Source: Streptomyces sp. NBC_01551 (lineage in GTDB: Bacteria > Actinomycetota > Actinomycetes > Streptomycetales > Streptomycetaceae). From it: a DNA stretch of 64,000 bases. Shown one piece after another: positions 34,265-42,479 of this stretch (its first letter is position 1; every line of letters starts with the position of its first letter). The position numbers were made by a program, and so were the translations under genes. Where the stretch lies: assembly GCF_026339935.1 (NCBI RefSeq), contig NZ_JAPEPX010000001.1, positions 5,483,501 to 5,547,500 of the forward strand, given 5' to 3'. The notes beneath the pieces are model-generated. The model was not told the origin of the DNA. It made no database searches and saw only the letters and a program-made list of their open reading frames with translations.

Positions 34265-35143
34265 TTAAGGCAGCTGGGCTGCCCGCGCCTCGCGGCGGTT
34301 GTGGCGGAACGTGTTCGCGCGGCGCGTCGTCGCGAACAGCGGGATCGTCGCCGCCAGGGCGATCTGCAGCGCGCAGCCCGTCTGGAGCAGCAGCTGGCCG
34401 CCCGGCGCGTCGAACGCCCAGGCCGCGAGCAGCCCCATGGCCCCGACGATCCAGCTCAGCATCGCCACCGCGAGGACACCCCGCGGCTTCGGGTACTCGA
34501 CCCGGCTCACCATCAGCCACGCGACGCCGATGATCGCCAGCAGGGTCGGGATGAACTTCAGCTCCAGCAGCACGATCGAGACGACCGTCAGCGCGCCGAA
34601 GGGGCTCGGCATGCCCTGGAACATGCCGTCCTTCATCGTCACGCAGCTGAATCTCGCGAGGCGCAGGACTACCGCCAGCAAGACCACGATCGCCGCCAGT
34701 GCCGACATCTTCTGGTGCGCGTCGTCGGCGACCATGCCGTAGACCAGCACGAAGTACGCCGGCGCCAGACCGAAGCTGATCAGGTCGGACAGGTTGTCCA
34801 GCTCCGCGCCCATCGGCGAGCTGCGCAGCTTCCGGGCGACGATGCCGTCGAAGAGGTCGAAGACCGCCGCGAGCAGCATCAGTATCACCGCGGTCGCCGC
34901 GCTGTGCCGGGCCATGCCCGACTCGCCGCTGCCGGTGAGGTGCGGGATGAGGATCCCGGTGGTGGTGAAGTACACCGCCATGAATCCGCAGGTGGCGTTA
35001 CCGAGGGTGAGCGTGTCCGCTATCGACAGCCGCAGCGACAGCGGCATGTCGTCCTCGGGCGACTCCTCCTCGGCGGGCTCGGGAACCCAGCCCTTCGAGG
35101 GGGTCGAGGGCGTGGCGGGAGTCTCAGGGTCAGTCACGGTCAA
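34265..35143 (-). CDS. pssA: CDP-diacylglycerol-serine O-phosphatidyltransferase
   Basis: Membrane enzyme of 292 aa making phosphatidylserine. The CDP-alcohol phosphotransferase motif is complete: D96-x2-D99-G-x2-A-R-x8-G-x3-D116-x3-D120 (DLFDGIVARK, then GAELDNLSD). About seven or eight hydrophobic helices follow a hydrophilic, Pro/Glu-rich N-terminus of about 35 residues. The start is either TTG 35143 (GGTGA 7 bp upstream) or GTG 35137; both overlap the end of psd, so translation is coupled. Its product is the substrate of the psd enzyme. Confidence 0.94.
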   Translation of the reverse strand: MTVTDPETPATPSTPSKGWVPEPAEEESPEDDMPLSLRLSIADTLTLGNATCGFMAVYFTTTGILIPHLTGSGESGMARHSAATAVILMLLAAVFDLFDGIVARKLRSSPMGAELDNLSDLISFGLAPAYFVLVYGMVADDAHQKMSALAAIVVLLAVVLRLARFSCVTMKDGMFQGMPSPFGALTVVSIVLLELKFIPTLLAIIGVAWLMVSRVEYPKPRGVLAVAMLSWIVGAMGLLAAWAFDAPGGQLLLQTGCALQIALAATIPLFATTRRANTFRHNRREARAAQLP

Positions 35144-35786
35144 TTCGGGTCACCCCCGCGGTGGTGGCCTGTCCGACCTCGACCGCGACCTCGACACCCT
35201 CGGGGAGGTAGATGTCGACGCGGGAGCCGAAGCGGATCAGACCGATGCGTTCGCCCTGCTCCACCTTGGTGCCGGCCGGCAGGTAGGGGACGATGCGTCG
35301 CGCGACGGCGCCGGCGATCTGCACCATCTCGATGTCACCGAGCTCGGTGTCGAAGTGCCAGACAACGCGCTCGTTGTTCTCGCTCTCCTTGTTGAACGCC
35401 GGGACGAACCCGCCGGGGATGTGCTCCACGGACGTCACCGTGCCGGCCAGGGGCGCGCGGTTGACGTGGACGTTCAGAGGGCTCATGAAGATCGCGACGC
35501 GCGTGCGCCCGTCCTTCCACGGCATGATGCTCTGCACCACACCGTCGGCGGGCGAGATGACACGGCCCTGGGTGATCTCACGCTCGGGGTCGCGGAAGAA
35601 CCACAGCATGCCCGCCGCGAGAGCGGTGGCGGGCACGGCCGCCGCGGCCCAGCGTCCGGACTTGCGGGCCCGGGTGAGGCTGAGCGCCGCGGTGGCGACG
35701 GTCGGCAGGAGCCACGGCGATGCTCCGCGTGCGAGACGTCCGTTCAGGAAGCCGACGCGAGGTGCAGAGGTTTGGCTGTGGGGCAT
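35130..35786 (-). CDS. psd: Phosphatidylserine decarboxylase (short form)
   Basis: Pyruvoyl enzyme of 218 aa that converts phosphatidylserine to phosphatidylethanolamine, the main zwitterionic lipid of streptomycetes. Self-cleavage would occur between Gly187 and Ser188 (IRFGSRVD), leaving an alpha chain of 31 residues. Other marks: FFRDPER, SPADGVV, FMSPLNVHVNRAP, NNERV. A hydrophobic segment lies near 30-62. Start ATG 35786 has GAAGG upstream; a longer GTG start at 35822 is not needed. It is the first gene of the psd-pssA pair. Confidence 0.95.
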   Translation of the reverse strand: MPHSQTSAPRVGFLNGRLARGASPWLLPTVATAALSLTRARKSGRWAAAAVPATALAAGMLWFFRDPEREITQGRVISPADGVVQSIMPWKDGRTRVAIFMSPLNVHVNRAPLAGTVTSVEHIPGGFVPAFNKESENNERVVWHFDTELGDIEMVQIAGAVARRIVPYLPAGTKVEQGERIGLIRFGSRVDIYLPEGVEVAVEVGQATTAGVTRIDRD

Positions 35787-35929
35787 GGATGACCTTCGTA
35801 GCGGGTGATTGCCGCGCCGCAAACGGGGGGACGGGACGGCGGCTTTACTGGAATGCTATCGGTTGCACGCAACAACTGGGCAAGCCAGAAGCCGAGTCGA
35901 TGGCCGTCAGCCAGTGACTGCTAGTGACT

Positions 35930-35966
35930 CTTTTGCGACGAATCTCGGAAAGATTCGCCGCAAAAG
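35930..35966 (-). terminator. Terminator after the acyl-CoA dehydrogenase gene
   Basis: A 16-bp stem with one mismatch, CTTTTGCGACGAATCT (35930-35945) against AGATTCGCCGCAAAAG (35951-35966), has a 5-nt loop. It begins 7 bp past the stop of the minus-strand dehydrogenase gene and has A/T-rich ends. It closes the ethylmalonyl-CoA operon. The gap to psd (35787-35972) is otherwise AT-richer than average and probably also holds the psd promoter. Confidence 0.7.
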
Positions 35967-35972
35967 GTACAT

Positions 35973-37178
35973 TCAGCCCTGGAGTCGGTACTCCTCGAGC
36001 AGGCGTCGCCCAATGATCATTTTCTGGATCTCGGCGGTACCTTCACCGATCAGCAGCATCGGGGCCTCCCGGTACAGGCGCTCGATCTCGTACTCCTTCG
36101 AGAATCCGTAGCCGCCGTGGATGCGGAAGGCGTCCTCCACCACCTCCTTGCAGTACTCGGAGGCGAGGTACTTCGCCATCCCTGCTTCGAGGTCGTTTCG
36201 TTCCCCGGAGTCCTTTTTGCGTGCTGCATTGACCATCATCGCATGGGCGGCTTCGACCTTGGTAGCCATCTCGGCCAGCTTGAACTGGATGGCCTGGTGC
36301 TCGGCGATCGCCTTGCCGAAAGTGTGACGTTGCTGGGCATAGGAGACACCGAGCTCGAAAGCACGCTGAGCGACACCACAGCCACGGGCCGCCACGTTGA
36401 CGCGGCCGACCTCGACGCCGTCCATCATTTGGTAAAACCCTCGGCCGGTCTGGCCTCCGAGGACCCGATTGGCCGGAATGCGCAGTCCGTCCATGATGAG
36501 CTCGGTCGTGTCGACGCCCTTGTAGCCCATCTTGTCGATCTTGCCCGGGATGGTCAGACCCGGACGGACCTCACCGAAGCCCGGCTCCTTCTCGACGAGG
36601 AAGGTCGTCATCGACTTGTGGGGCGCCGTGCCCTCGGGGTGTCCTTCGTCACTTCGGACCAGGACGGCCACCAGGGTCGAGGATCCGCCGTTCGTCAGCC
36701 ACATCTTCTGGCCGTTCAGGACGTACTCGTCGCCGTCCTTCACCGCCTTGGACGTGATGGCCGACACGTCCGAGCCCAGCCCCGGCTCGGACATGGAGAA
36801 CGCGCCGCGCACCTCGCCGAGCGCCATGCGCGGGAGGAAGTGGTCCTTCTGCTCCTGCGTGCCGTGCTGCTTGAGCATGTACGCCACGATGAAGTGGGTG
36901 TTGATGATGCCCGAGACGGACATCCAGCCACGCGCTATCTCCTCGACGCACAGGGCGTAGGTGAGCAGCGACTCACCCAGGCCGCCGTACTCCTCCGGAA
37001 TCATCAGGCCGAAGAGGCCGAGTTCCTTGAGGCCGTCGACGATCTGCTGCGGGTACTCGTCGCGGTGTTCGAGCTCGGTCGCGACCGGGATGATCTCCTT
37101 GTCGACGAACTCCCGGACGGTCTTGAGGATCTCCCGCTGGACGTCGGTGAGCCCGGCGGTCTGGGCGAGTCGGGCCAT
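35973..37178 (-). CDS. Acyl-CoA dehydrogenase, probable (2S)-methylsuccinyl-CoA dehydrogenase
   Basis: FAD enzyme of 401 aa. The substrate/FAD segments are FSMSEPGLGSDVSAI and WLTNGGSS; the catalytic base is Glu379 in IGEGTAEIQK; RIHGGYGFSKEYEIER is the usual C-terminal FAD contact. Its position as the last gene behind ccr, meaA, the CitE-type lyase and a MaoC hydratase makes oxidation of methylsuccinyl-CoA to mesaconyl-CoA the expected role. It lacks the long N-terminal extension of the proteobacterial enzyme, so the specific function rests on context. The start is 2 bp from the stop of the MaoC gene. Confidence 0.85.
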   Translation of the reverse strand: MARLAQTAGLTDVQREILKTVREFVDKEIIPVATELEHRDEYPQQIVDGLKELGLFGLMIPEEYGGLGESLLTYALCVEEIARGWMSVSGIINTHFIVAYMLKQHGTQEQKDHFLPRMALGEVRGAFSMSEPGLGSDVSAITSKAVKDGDEYVLNGQKMWLTNGGSSTLVAVLVRSDEGHPEGTAPHKSMTTFLVEKEPGFGEVRPGLTIPGKIDKMGYKGVDTTELIMDGLRIPANRVLGGQTGRGFYQMMDGVEVGRVNVAARGCGVAQRAFELGVSYAQQRHTFGKAIAEHQAIQFKLAEMATKVEAAHAMMVNAARKKDSGERNDLEAGMAKYLASEYCKEVVEDAFRIHGGYGFSKEYEIERLYREAPMLLIGEGTAEIQKMIIGRRLLEEYRLQG

Positions 37179-37180
37179 GG

Positions 37181-37693
37181 CTACTTCCCCTGTTCCTTCA
37201 GCTGCGGGCGGCCGGGCTGCTCGCCGCCGCGCTCCTTGATGTACGTCTCGGTCGGGACCATCACCTTGCGCCGGAAGACGCAGACGAGGGTGCCGTCCTG
37301 CTTGTAGCCCTTGGTCTCCACGTAGACGATGCCGCGGTCGTTCTTCGACTTCGACGGCGTCTTGTCGAGGACCGTGGTCTCGCCGTAGATGGTGTCGCCG
37401 TGGAAGGTCGGCGCCACGTGCCGCAGGGACTCGATCTCCAGGTTGGCGATGGCCTTCCCGGAGACGTCCGGCACCGACATGCCCAGCAGCAGGGAGTAGA
37501 TGTAGTTGCCCACGACCACGTTCTTGCCGAAGTCGGTGGTGTTCTCCGCGTAGTTGCTGTCCATGTGGAGCGGGTGGTGGTTCATGGTCAGCAGACAGAA
37601 GAGGTGGTCGTCGTACTCGGTGACCGTCTTTCCGGGCCAGTGCTTGTAGACCGCCCCGACCTCGAACTCTTCGTACGTGCGTCCGAACTGCAT
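37181..37693 (-). CDS. MaoC-family hydratase, probable mesaconyl-CoA hydratase
   Basis: Hot-dog-fold hydratase of 170 aa. NHHPLHMDSNYAENT carries the catalytic Asp/His of the MaoC motif, followed by FGKNVVVGNYIYSLLLGMSV. In the ethylmalonyl-CoA pathway this would add water to mesaconyl-CoA to give methylmalyl-CoA, the substrate of the lyase encoded just upstream. The ATG at 37693 lies 5 bp after the lyase stop and the gene stops 2 bp before the dehydrogenase. At 170 aa it is about half the size of the proteobacterial Mch. Confidence 0.85.
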   Translation of the reverse strand: MQFGRTYEEFEVGAVYKHWPGKTVTEYDDHLFCLLTMNHHPLHMDSNYAENTTDFGKNVVVGNYIYSLLLGMSVPDVSGKAIANLEIESLRHVAPTFHGDTIYGETTVLDKTPSKSKNDRGIVYVETKGYKQDGTLVCVFRRKVMVPTETYIKERGGEQPGRPQLKEQGK

Positions 37694-37698
37694 GGGGA

Positions 37699-38673
37699 TC
37701 AGGCCTCCGGGATCTCGAACTTGGTGGTGCGCTGCATCCCGGCCGCGCGGCCCTTGCCCGCGATGACCAGGGCCATCTTGCGGCTGGCCTCGTCGATCAT
37801 CTCGTCGCCGAGCATCGCCGAGCCCTTCTTGCCGCCGGCCTCGGAGGTGCACCAGTCGTACGCGTCGAGGATCAGCTCGGAGTGGTCGTAGTCCTCCTGC
37901 GAGGGGGAGAAGACCTCGTTGGCCGCGTCGACCTGGCCCGGGTGCAGCACCCACTTGCCGTCGAAGCCCAGCGCCGCCGCCCGGCCCGCCACCTCGCGGT
38001 ACGCGTCCACGTCGCGGATCTGGAGGAAGGGGCCGTCGATCGCCTGGAGGTTGTGCGTGCGGGCCGCCATCAGGATCCGCATCAGGATGTAGTGGTAGGC
38101 GTCCGCCGGGTAGCCGGGCGGCTGCATGCCCACGACCAGGGACTTCATGTTGATGGAGGCCATGAAGTCGGCCGGGCCGAAGATGATGGTCTCCAGTCGC
38201 GGCGAGGCGGCCGCGATCTCGTCGACGTTGACCAGGCCCTTGGCGTTCTCGATCTGCGCCTCGATGCCGATCTTGCCGACCTCGAAGCCCATGGTCTTCT
38301 CGATCTGCGTCAGCAGCAGGTCCAGCGCCACGACCTGCTGGGCGTCCTGGACCTTCGGCAGCATGATGCAGTCGAGGTTCTGGCCGGCGCCCTCGACGAC
38401 CGTGATGACGTCGCGGTACGTCCAGTGGGTGGTCCAGTCGTTGACGCGCACGACCCGGGTCTTGCCGGTCCAGTCGCCGTTGTTCAGCGCGTCCACGATC
38501 GTGTGGCGGGCGCCTTCCTTGGCGAGCGGGGCGCAGGCGTCCTCCAGGTCGAGGAAGACCTGGTCGGCCGGCAGACCCTGGGCCTTCTCCAGGAACCGCG
38601 GGTTCGAGCCCGGAACCGCGAGGCAGGAGCGGCGCGGCCGCAGCCGGTTCACGGGAGACGTGGGCGTGGTCAT
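37699..38673 (-). CDS. HpcH/HpaI (CitE-like) aldolase, probable malyl/methylmalyl-CoA lyase
   Basis: Mg-dependent C-C lyase of 324 aa. RRSCLAVPGSNPRFLEKAQ opens the barrel, VFLDLEDACAP is the first metal region, and EAQIENAKGLVNVDEI and IIFGPADFMASI carry the metal Glu and Asp. HPGQVDAANEVFSPS is the C-terminal lid. It should cleave methylmalyl-CoA to propionyl-CoA and glyoxylate and perhaps malyl-CoA to acetyl-CoA and glyoxylate. The ATG overlaps the meaA stop by 4 bp (ATGA). Confidence 0.88.
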   Translation of the reverse strand: MTTPTSPVNRLRPRRSCLAVPGSNPRFLEKAQGLPADQVFLDLEDACAPLAKEGARHTIVDALNNGDWTGKTRVVRVNDWTTHWTYRDVITVVEGAGQNLDCIMLPKVQDAQQVVALDLLLTQIEKTMGFEVGKIGIEAQIENAKGLVNVDEIAAASPRLETIIFGPADFMASINMKSLVVGMQPPGYPADAYHYILMRILMAARTHNLQAIDGPFLQIRDVDAYREVAGRAAALGFDGKWVLHPGQVDAANEVFSPSQEDYDHSELILDAYDWCTSEAGGKKGSAMLGDEMIDEASRKMALVIAGKGRAAGMQRTTKFEIPEA

Positions 38674-40721
38674 GCGGGGACCTCCAGAGGGTCGAGCTTG
38701 TTCGCTTTCCGGATCTCGTCGACGATACGGCCGATGATCTCCGTGATACCGAAGTCCTTGGGTGTGAAGACGGCGGCGACTCCGGCCGCCTTGAGGGCGA
38801 TGGCGTCGGCGTTCGGAATGATGCCGCCCAGGACGACGGGTATGTCACCCGCCCCCGCCGCGCGGAGGCGTTCCAGCACGTCCGGAACGAGCGCGCTGTG
38901 CGATCCGGACAGGATGGACAGTCCCACGCAGTGGACGTCCTCGGCCAGCGCCGCCGAGGAGATCTCCTCGGGCGTCAGCCGGATGCCCTGGTAGACCACC
39001 TCGAATCCGGCGTCCCGGGCCCGGACGGCGATCTGCTCGGCGCCGTTGGAGTGCCCGTCCAGGCCCGGCTTGCCGACCAGCAGCCGCAGCCGGCCGGAGC
39101 CCAGGTCCTGCGCGGTACGGGAGACCTTCGCGCGGACCAGGGCCATCGGCGTGCCCTCCTCCGCGGTGACGGCCACCGGGGCCGAGGAGACGCCGGTCGG
39201 GGCGCGGAACTCGCCGAACACCTCGCGCAGGGCGCTCGCCCACTCGCCGGTGGTGACACCGGCCCGGGCGCACTCCAGGGTGGCCTCCATCAGGTTCTCG
39301 GTCCCGGCAGCGGCCTCCTTCAGCCGGTCCAGGGCCTGCATGACCGTCGGGAAGACGAACGGGTCGCCGCCCCCCTGCCGCTCCGAGGACTCCTGCCGCT
39401 CGGCGCGCCAGCGGACGATGCGCTCCACGGTCAGCGCCTCGACGGCCGGGTCGACCGTCATGATGGCGCCGTCCAGGTCGGCGGTGAGGGGGTTCTCCTC
39501 GGTCTGCTGGAAGCAGTTGACGCCGACGATCTTGTCTTCGCCGGCCTCGATCCGGGCGCGCCGCTCGGCGTGCGAGGAGACCAGCTGGGACTTCAGGTAC
39601 CCGGACTCGACGGCGGCCATCGCGCCGCCCATCTCCTGGATCCGGTCGATCTCGGCCAGGCAGTCGGCGACCAGGGAGTCGACTTTGGCCTCGATGACGT
39701 GGGATCCGGCGAAGATGTCCTCGTACTCCAGCAGGTCGCTCTCGTGCGCCAGGACCTGCTGGATGCGCAGCGACCACTGCTGGTCCCAGGGCCGGGGCAG
39801 GCCCAGCGCCTCGTTCCAGGCCGGCAGCTGCACGGCGCGGGCGCGGGCGTCCTTGGAGAGGGTGACCGCCAGCATCTCCAGGACGATGCGCTGGACGTTG
39901 TTCTCCGGCTGCGCCTCGGTCAGGCCCAGGGAGTTGACCTGGACGCCGTACCGGAAGCGGCGCTGCTTGTCGTTCTCGATGCCGTAGCGCTCGCGGGTGA
40001 CCTTGTCCCAGATGCGGCCGAAGGCGCGCATCTTGCACATCTCCTCGATGAAGCGGACGCCCGCGTTCACGAAGAACGAGATGCGGGCGACCACTTCGCC
40101 GAACCGCTCCTCGGGCACCTGGCCCGAGTCGCGCACGGAGTCGAGCACGGCGATCGCGGTCGACATCGCGTACGAGATCTCCTGGACCGGGGTGGCCCCG
40201 GCCTCCTGGAGGTGGTACGAGCAGATGTTGATCGGGTTCCACTTCGGGATGTGGTTGACCGTGTACGCGATCATGTCCGTCGTCAGGCGGAGCGAGGGCC
40301 CGGGCGGGAAGACGTGCGTCCCGCGCGAGAGGTACTCCTTGACGATGTCGTTCTGCGTGGTGCCCTGGAGCTGGGCGATGTCCGCGCCCTGCTCCTCGGC
40401 GGCCACCTGGTAGAGCGCCAGCAGCCACATGGCGGTGGCGTTGATCGTCATCGAGGTGTTCATCTGCTCCAGGGGGATGTCCTGGAACAGCCGCCGCATG
40501 TCGCCCAGATGGGAGACCGGGACCCCGACCCGGCCGACCTCGCCGCGGGCGAGGATGTGGTCGGGGTCGTAGCCGGTCTGCGTCGGCAGGTCGAACGCGA
40601 CCGACAGGCCGGTCTGGCCCTTGGCGAGGTTGCGGCGGTACAGCTCGTTGGACGCCTCGGCCGTGGAGTGGCCGGCGTACGTCCGCATGAGCCACGGACG
40701 GTCTTTCTGGCGCTCTGTCAT
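38670..40721 (-). CDS. meaA: Coenzyme B12-dependent ethylmalonyl-CoA mutase
   Basis: Single-chain mutase of 683 aa. Residues about 1-520 are the TIM barrel of the methylmalonyl-CoA mutase family (RPWLMRTYAGHSTAEASNEL, GLSVAFDLPTQTGYDPDH). The C-terminal B12 domain (about 545-665) has the cobalt-ligand motif DGHSNG in GLDGHSNGAEQ, then LSILSGSH and GGIIPNAD. It converts ethylmalonyl-CoA to methylsuccinyl-CoA. It lies 31 bp downstream of ccr and overlaps the lyase gene by 4 bp. Position beside ccr distinguishes it from methylmalonyl- or isobutyryl-CoA mutases. Confidence 0.95.
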   Translation of the reverse strand: MTERQKDRPWLMRTYAGHSTAEASNELYRRNLAKGQTGLSVAFDLPTQTGYDPDHILARGEVGRVGVPVSHLGDMRRLFQDIPLEQMNTSMTINATAMWLLALYQVAAEEQGADIAQLQGTTQNDIVKEYLSRGTHVFPPGPSLRLTTDMIAYTVNHIPKWNPINICSYHLQEAGATPVQEISYAMSTAIAVLDSVRDSGQVPEERFGEVVARISFFVNAGVRFIEEMCKMRAFGRIWDKVTRERYGIENDKQRRFRYGVQVNSLGLTEAQPENNVQRIVLEMLAVTLSKDARARAVQLPAWNEALGLPRPWDQQWSLRIQQVLAHESDLLEYEDIFAGSHVIEAKVDSLVADCLAEIDRIQEMGGAMAAVESGYLKSQLVSSHAERRARIEAGEDKIVGVNCFQQTEENPLTADLDGAIMTVDPAVEALTVERIVRWRAERQESSERQGGGDPFVFPTVMQALDRLKEAAAGTENLMEATLECARAGVTTGEWASALREVFGEFRAPTGVSSAPVAVTAEEGTPMALVRAKVSRTAQDLGSGRLRLLVGKPGLDGHSNGAEQIAVRARDAGFEVVYQGIRLTPEEISSAALAEDVHCVGLSILSGSHSALVPDVLERLRAAGAGDIPVVLGGIIPNADAIALKAAGVAAVFTPKDFGITEIIGRIVDEIRKANKLDPLEVPA

Positions 40722-40752
40722 CTCAGGCGATCCTTATGGCCTTTGAGCCGAC

Positions 40753-42090
40753 TCAGATGTTCCGGAAGCGGTTGATCGCGTCGAGGTGCGTCGCGCGCAT
40801 CTCGTGGTCGCGCACGCCCAGGCCCTCCTCGGGCGCCAGCGCGAGGACGCCGACCTTGCCCTGGTGGAGGTTGCGGTGGACGTCGTACGCGGCCTGGCCG
40901 GTCTCCTCCAGGGAGTAGACCTTCGAGAGGGTGGGGTGGATCTTGCCCTTGGAGATCAGGCGGTTGGCCTCCCACGCCTCGCGGTAGTTCGCGAAGTGGG
41001 AGCCGATGATCCGCTTGAGCGACATCCACAGGTAGCGGTTGTCGTACTCGTGCATGTAGCCGGAGGTCGAGGCACAGGTGGTGATCGTGCCGCCCTTGCG
41101 GGTGACGTAGACGCTCGCGCCGAAGGTCTCGCGGCCGGGGTGCTCGAAGACGATGTCGATGTCCTCGCCGCCGGTCAGCTCGCGGATGCGCTTGCCGAAG
41201 CGCTTCCACTCCTTGGGGTCCTGGGTGTGCTCGTCCTTCCAGAACTTGTAGCCCTCGGCGTTGCGGTCGATGACCGCGGTCGCGCCCATGGCCCGGCAGA
41301 TGTCCGCCTTCTCGGGGCTGGAGACGACACAGATCGGGTTGGCGCCGCCGGCCAGCGCGAACTGCGTGGCGTACGAGCCGAGGCCTCCGCTCGCGCCCCA
41401 GATCAGGACGTTGTCGCCCTGCTTCATGCCGGCGCCGTTGCGGGAGACCAGCTGGCGGTACGCGGTGGAGTTGACCAGGCCGGGGGAGGCGGCCTCCTCC
41501 CAGCTCAGGTGGCCGGGCTTCGGCATCAGCTGGTTGGACTTGACCAGGGCGATCTCCGCCAGGCCGCCGAAGTTGGTCTCGAAGCCCCAGATGCGCTGCT
41601 CGGGGTCGAGCATCGTGTCGTTGTGGCCGTCCGAGGACTCCAGCTCGACCGAGAGGCAGTGGGCGACGACCTCGTCGCCGGGCTTCCAGGAGTTCACGCC
41701 GGGGCCGGTGCGCAGCACGACGCCCGCGAGGTCGGAGCCGATGATGTGGTATGGGAGGTCGTGGCGCTTGGTGAGCTCCGACAGGCGCCCGTAGCGCTCC
41801 AGGAAGCTGAACGTGGAGACCGGCTCGAAGATCGAGGTCCACACGGAGTTGTAGTTGACCGAGGAGGCCATGACGGCCACCAGGGCCTCGCCCGGGCCGA
41901 GTTCGGGGACCGGGACCTGGTCGAGGTGCAGGGACTTGCGCGGGTCCTTCTCACGGGTGGTGAGCCCGGCGAACATCTCCGTCTCGTCCTTGTGCACGGT
42001 GATCGCGCGGTACGAGTCGGGGAGCGGCAGGGCCGCGAAGTCGGCGGCCGTAGCGGCCTGCGACTGGATCGCGTCCAGGATGTCCTTCAC
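40753..42090 (-). CDS. ccr: Crotonyl-CoA carboxylase/reductase
   Basis: NADPH-dependent MDR enzyme of 445 aa that reductively carboxylates crotonyl-CoA to ethylmalonyl-CoA. The GroES-like N-terminal half has the SSVNYNSVWTSIFEPVSTFS and HIIGSDLAGVVLRTGPGV strings, and the NADPH fold has IWGASGGLGSYATQFALAGG. CO2-site residues of known Ccr proteins (Asn and His in the FEHPGRETFGASVYV and GSHFANYREA regions) appear present. The start is a GTG at 42090 with GGAGG in front; the length agrees with known enzymes. It leads the operon meaA, lyase, MaoC, dehydrogenase. The upstream 389 bp contain palindromes and repeats listed separately. Confidence 0.95.
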   Translation of the reverse strand: MKDILDAIQSQAATAADFAALPLPDSYRAITVHKDETEMFAGLTTREKDPRKSLHLDQVPVPELGPGEALVAVMASSVNYNSVWTSIFEPVSTFSFLERYGRLSELTKRHDLPYHIIGSDLAGVVLRTGPGVNSWKPGDEVVAHCLSVELESSDGHNDTMLDPEQRIWGFETNFGGLAEIALVKSNQLMPKPGHLSWEEAASPGLVNSTAYRQLVSRNGAGMKQGDNVLIWGASGGLGSYATQFALAGGANPICVVSSPEKADICRAMGATAVIDRNAEGYKFWKDEHTQDPKEWKRFGKRIRELTGGEDIDIVFEHPGRETFGASVYVTRKGGTITTCASTSGYMHEYDNRYLWMSLKRIIGSHFANYREAWEANRLISKGKIHPTLSKVYSLEETGQAAYDVHRNLHQGKVGVLALAPEEGLGVRDHEMRATHLDAINRFRNI

Positions 42091-42310
42091 GGTGTGCCTC
42101 CGGCGAGCGCTGAGGGTGCGCTGAGGGATACGCGGGTGCGTTCGGTTCGATTGGTGTGGTGCTGCGCGGTGCCGTCGGTTCGGCGGAGCTGTGGAGCGGG
42201 CCACGCCTGTGGTGGGGCGGTGCCGGGGCCTGGTGACGCAGGCATCCGGGGCGCGTCCCACCGCCGGGTGGGCGGGGGTCGCGGGGACGTCCGGACGAGA
42301 TTCAACGTAT

Positions 42311-42345
42311 GGCACCCCGTGTCACCCGGCAAGGCACCGCGTGCC
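42311..42345. promoter_or_regulatory. Two 13-bp palindromes upstream of ccr
   Basis: GGCACCGCGTGCC at 42333-42345 is a palindrome with perfect 5-bp arms and a 3-bp centre. GGCACCCCGTGTC at 42311-42323 is a near copy with one arm mismatch. Their centres are 22 bp apart, two helical turns, so two dimers could bind the same DNA face. They lie 220-255 bp before the ccr start. The TetR gene next door is the obvious candidate partner. TTGCCG then TACGTT with 17 bp between, read on the minus strand downstream of the first site, is a possible promoter. Confidence 0.5.
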
Positions 42346-42379
42346 AAAACTTTCTCTCATTTGCCTATTGACCTGCGCA

Positions 42380-42400
42380 GATGAGCGATGATCGATCAGA
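42380..42400. repeat. 7-nt-period repeat with TGATCGATCA palindrome upstream of ccr
   Basis: GATGAGC, GATGATC and GATCAGA follow one another at 42380-42400. The segment contains the perfect palindrome TGATCGATCA (42389-42398). Read on the minus strand it shares CGATCATCG plus TCATC, with one base different, with the repeat upstream of the dehydrogenase gene at 45588. It is AT-rich relative to the region and about 300 bp upstream of ccr. Confidence 0.5.
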
Positions 42401-42435
42401 GTTACCGATGAGTAGGGGCAAGTCGGACAAACAAA

Positions 42436-42466
42436 AGCGGCCGCCCCCGGTACGGGGGCGGCCGCT
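42436..42466 (-). terminator. Rho-independent terminator after the TetR gene
   Basis: A perfect 14-bp stem, AGCGGCCGCCCCCG (42436-42449) and its complement (42453-42466), has a 3-nt loop. On the minus strand it is followed by TTTTGTTTG. It starts 14 bp after the TetR stop and separates the regulator gene from the ccr promoter region. Confidence 0.85.
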
Positions 42467-42479
42467 GTGATGTGTGTGA

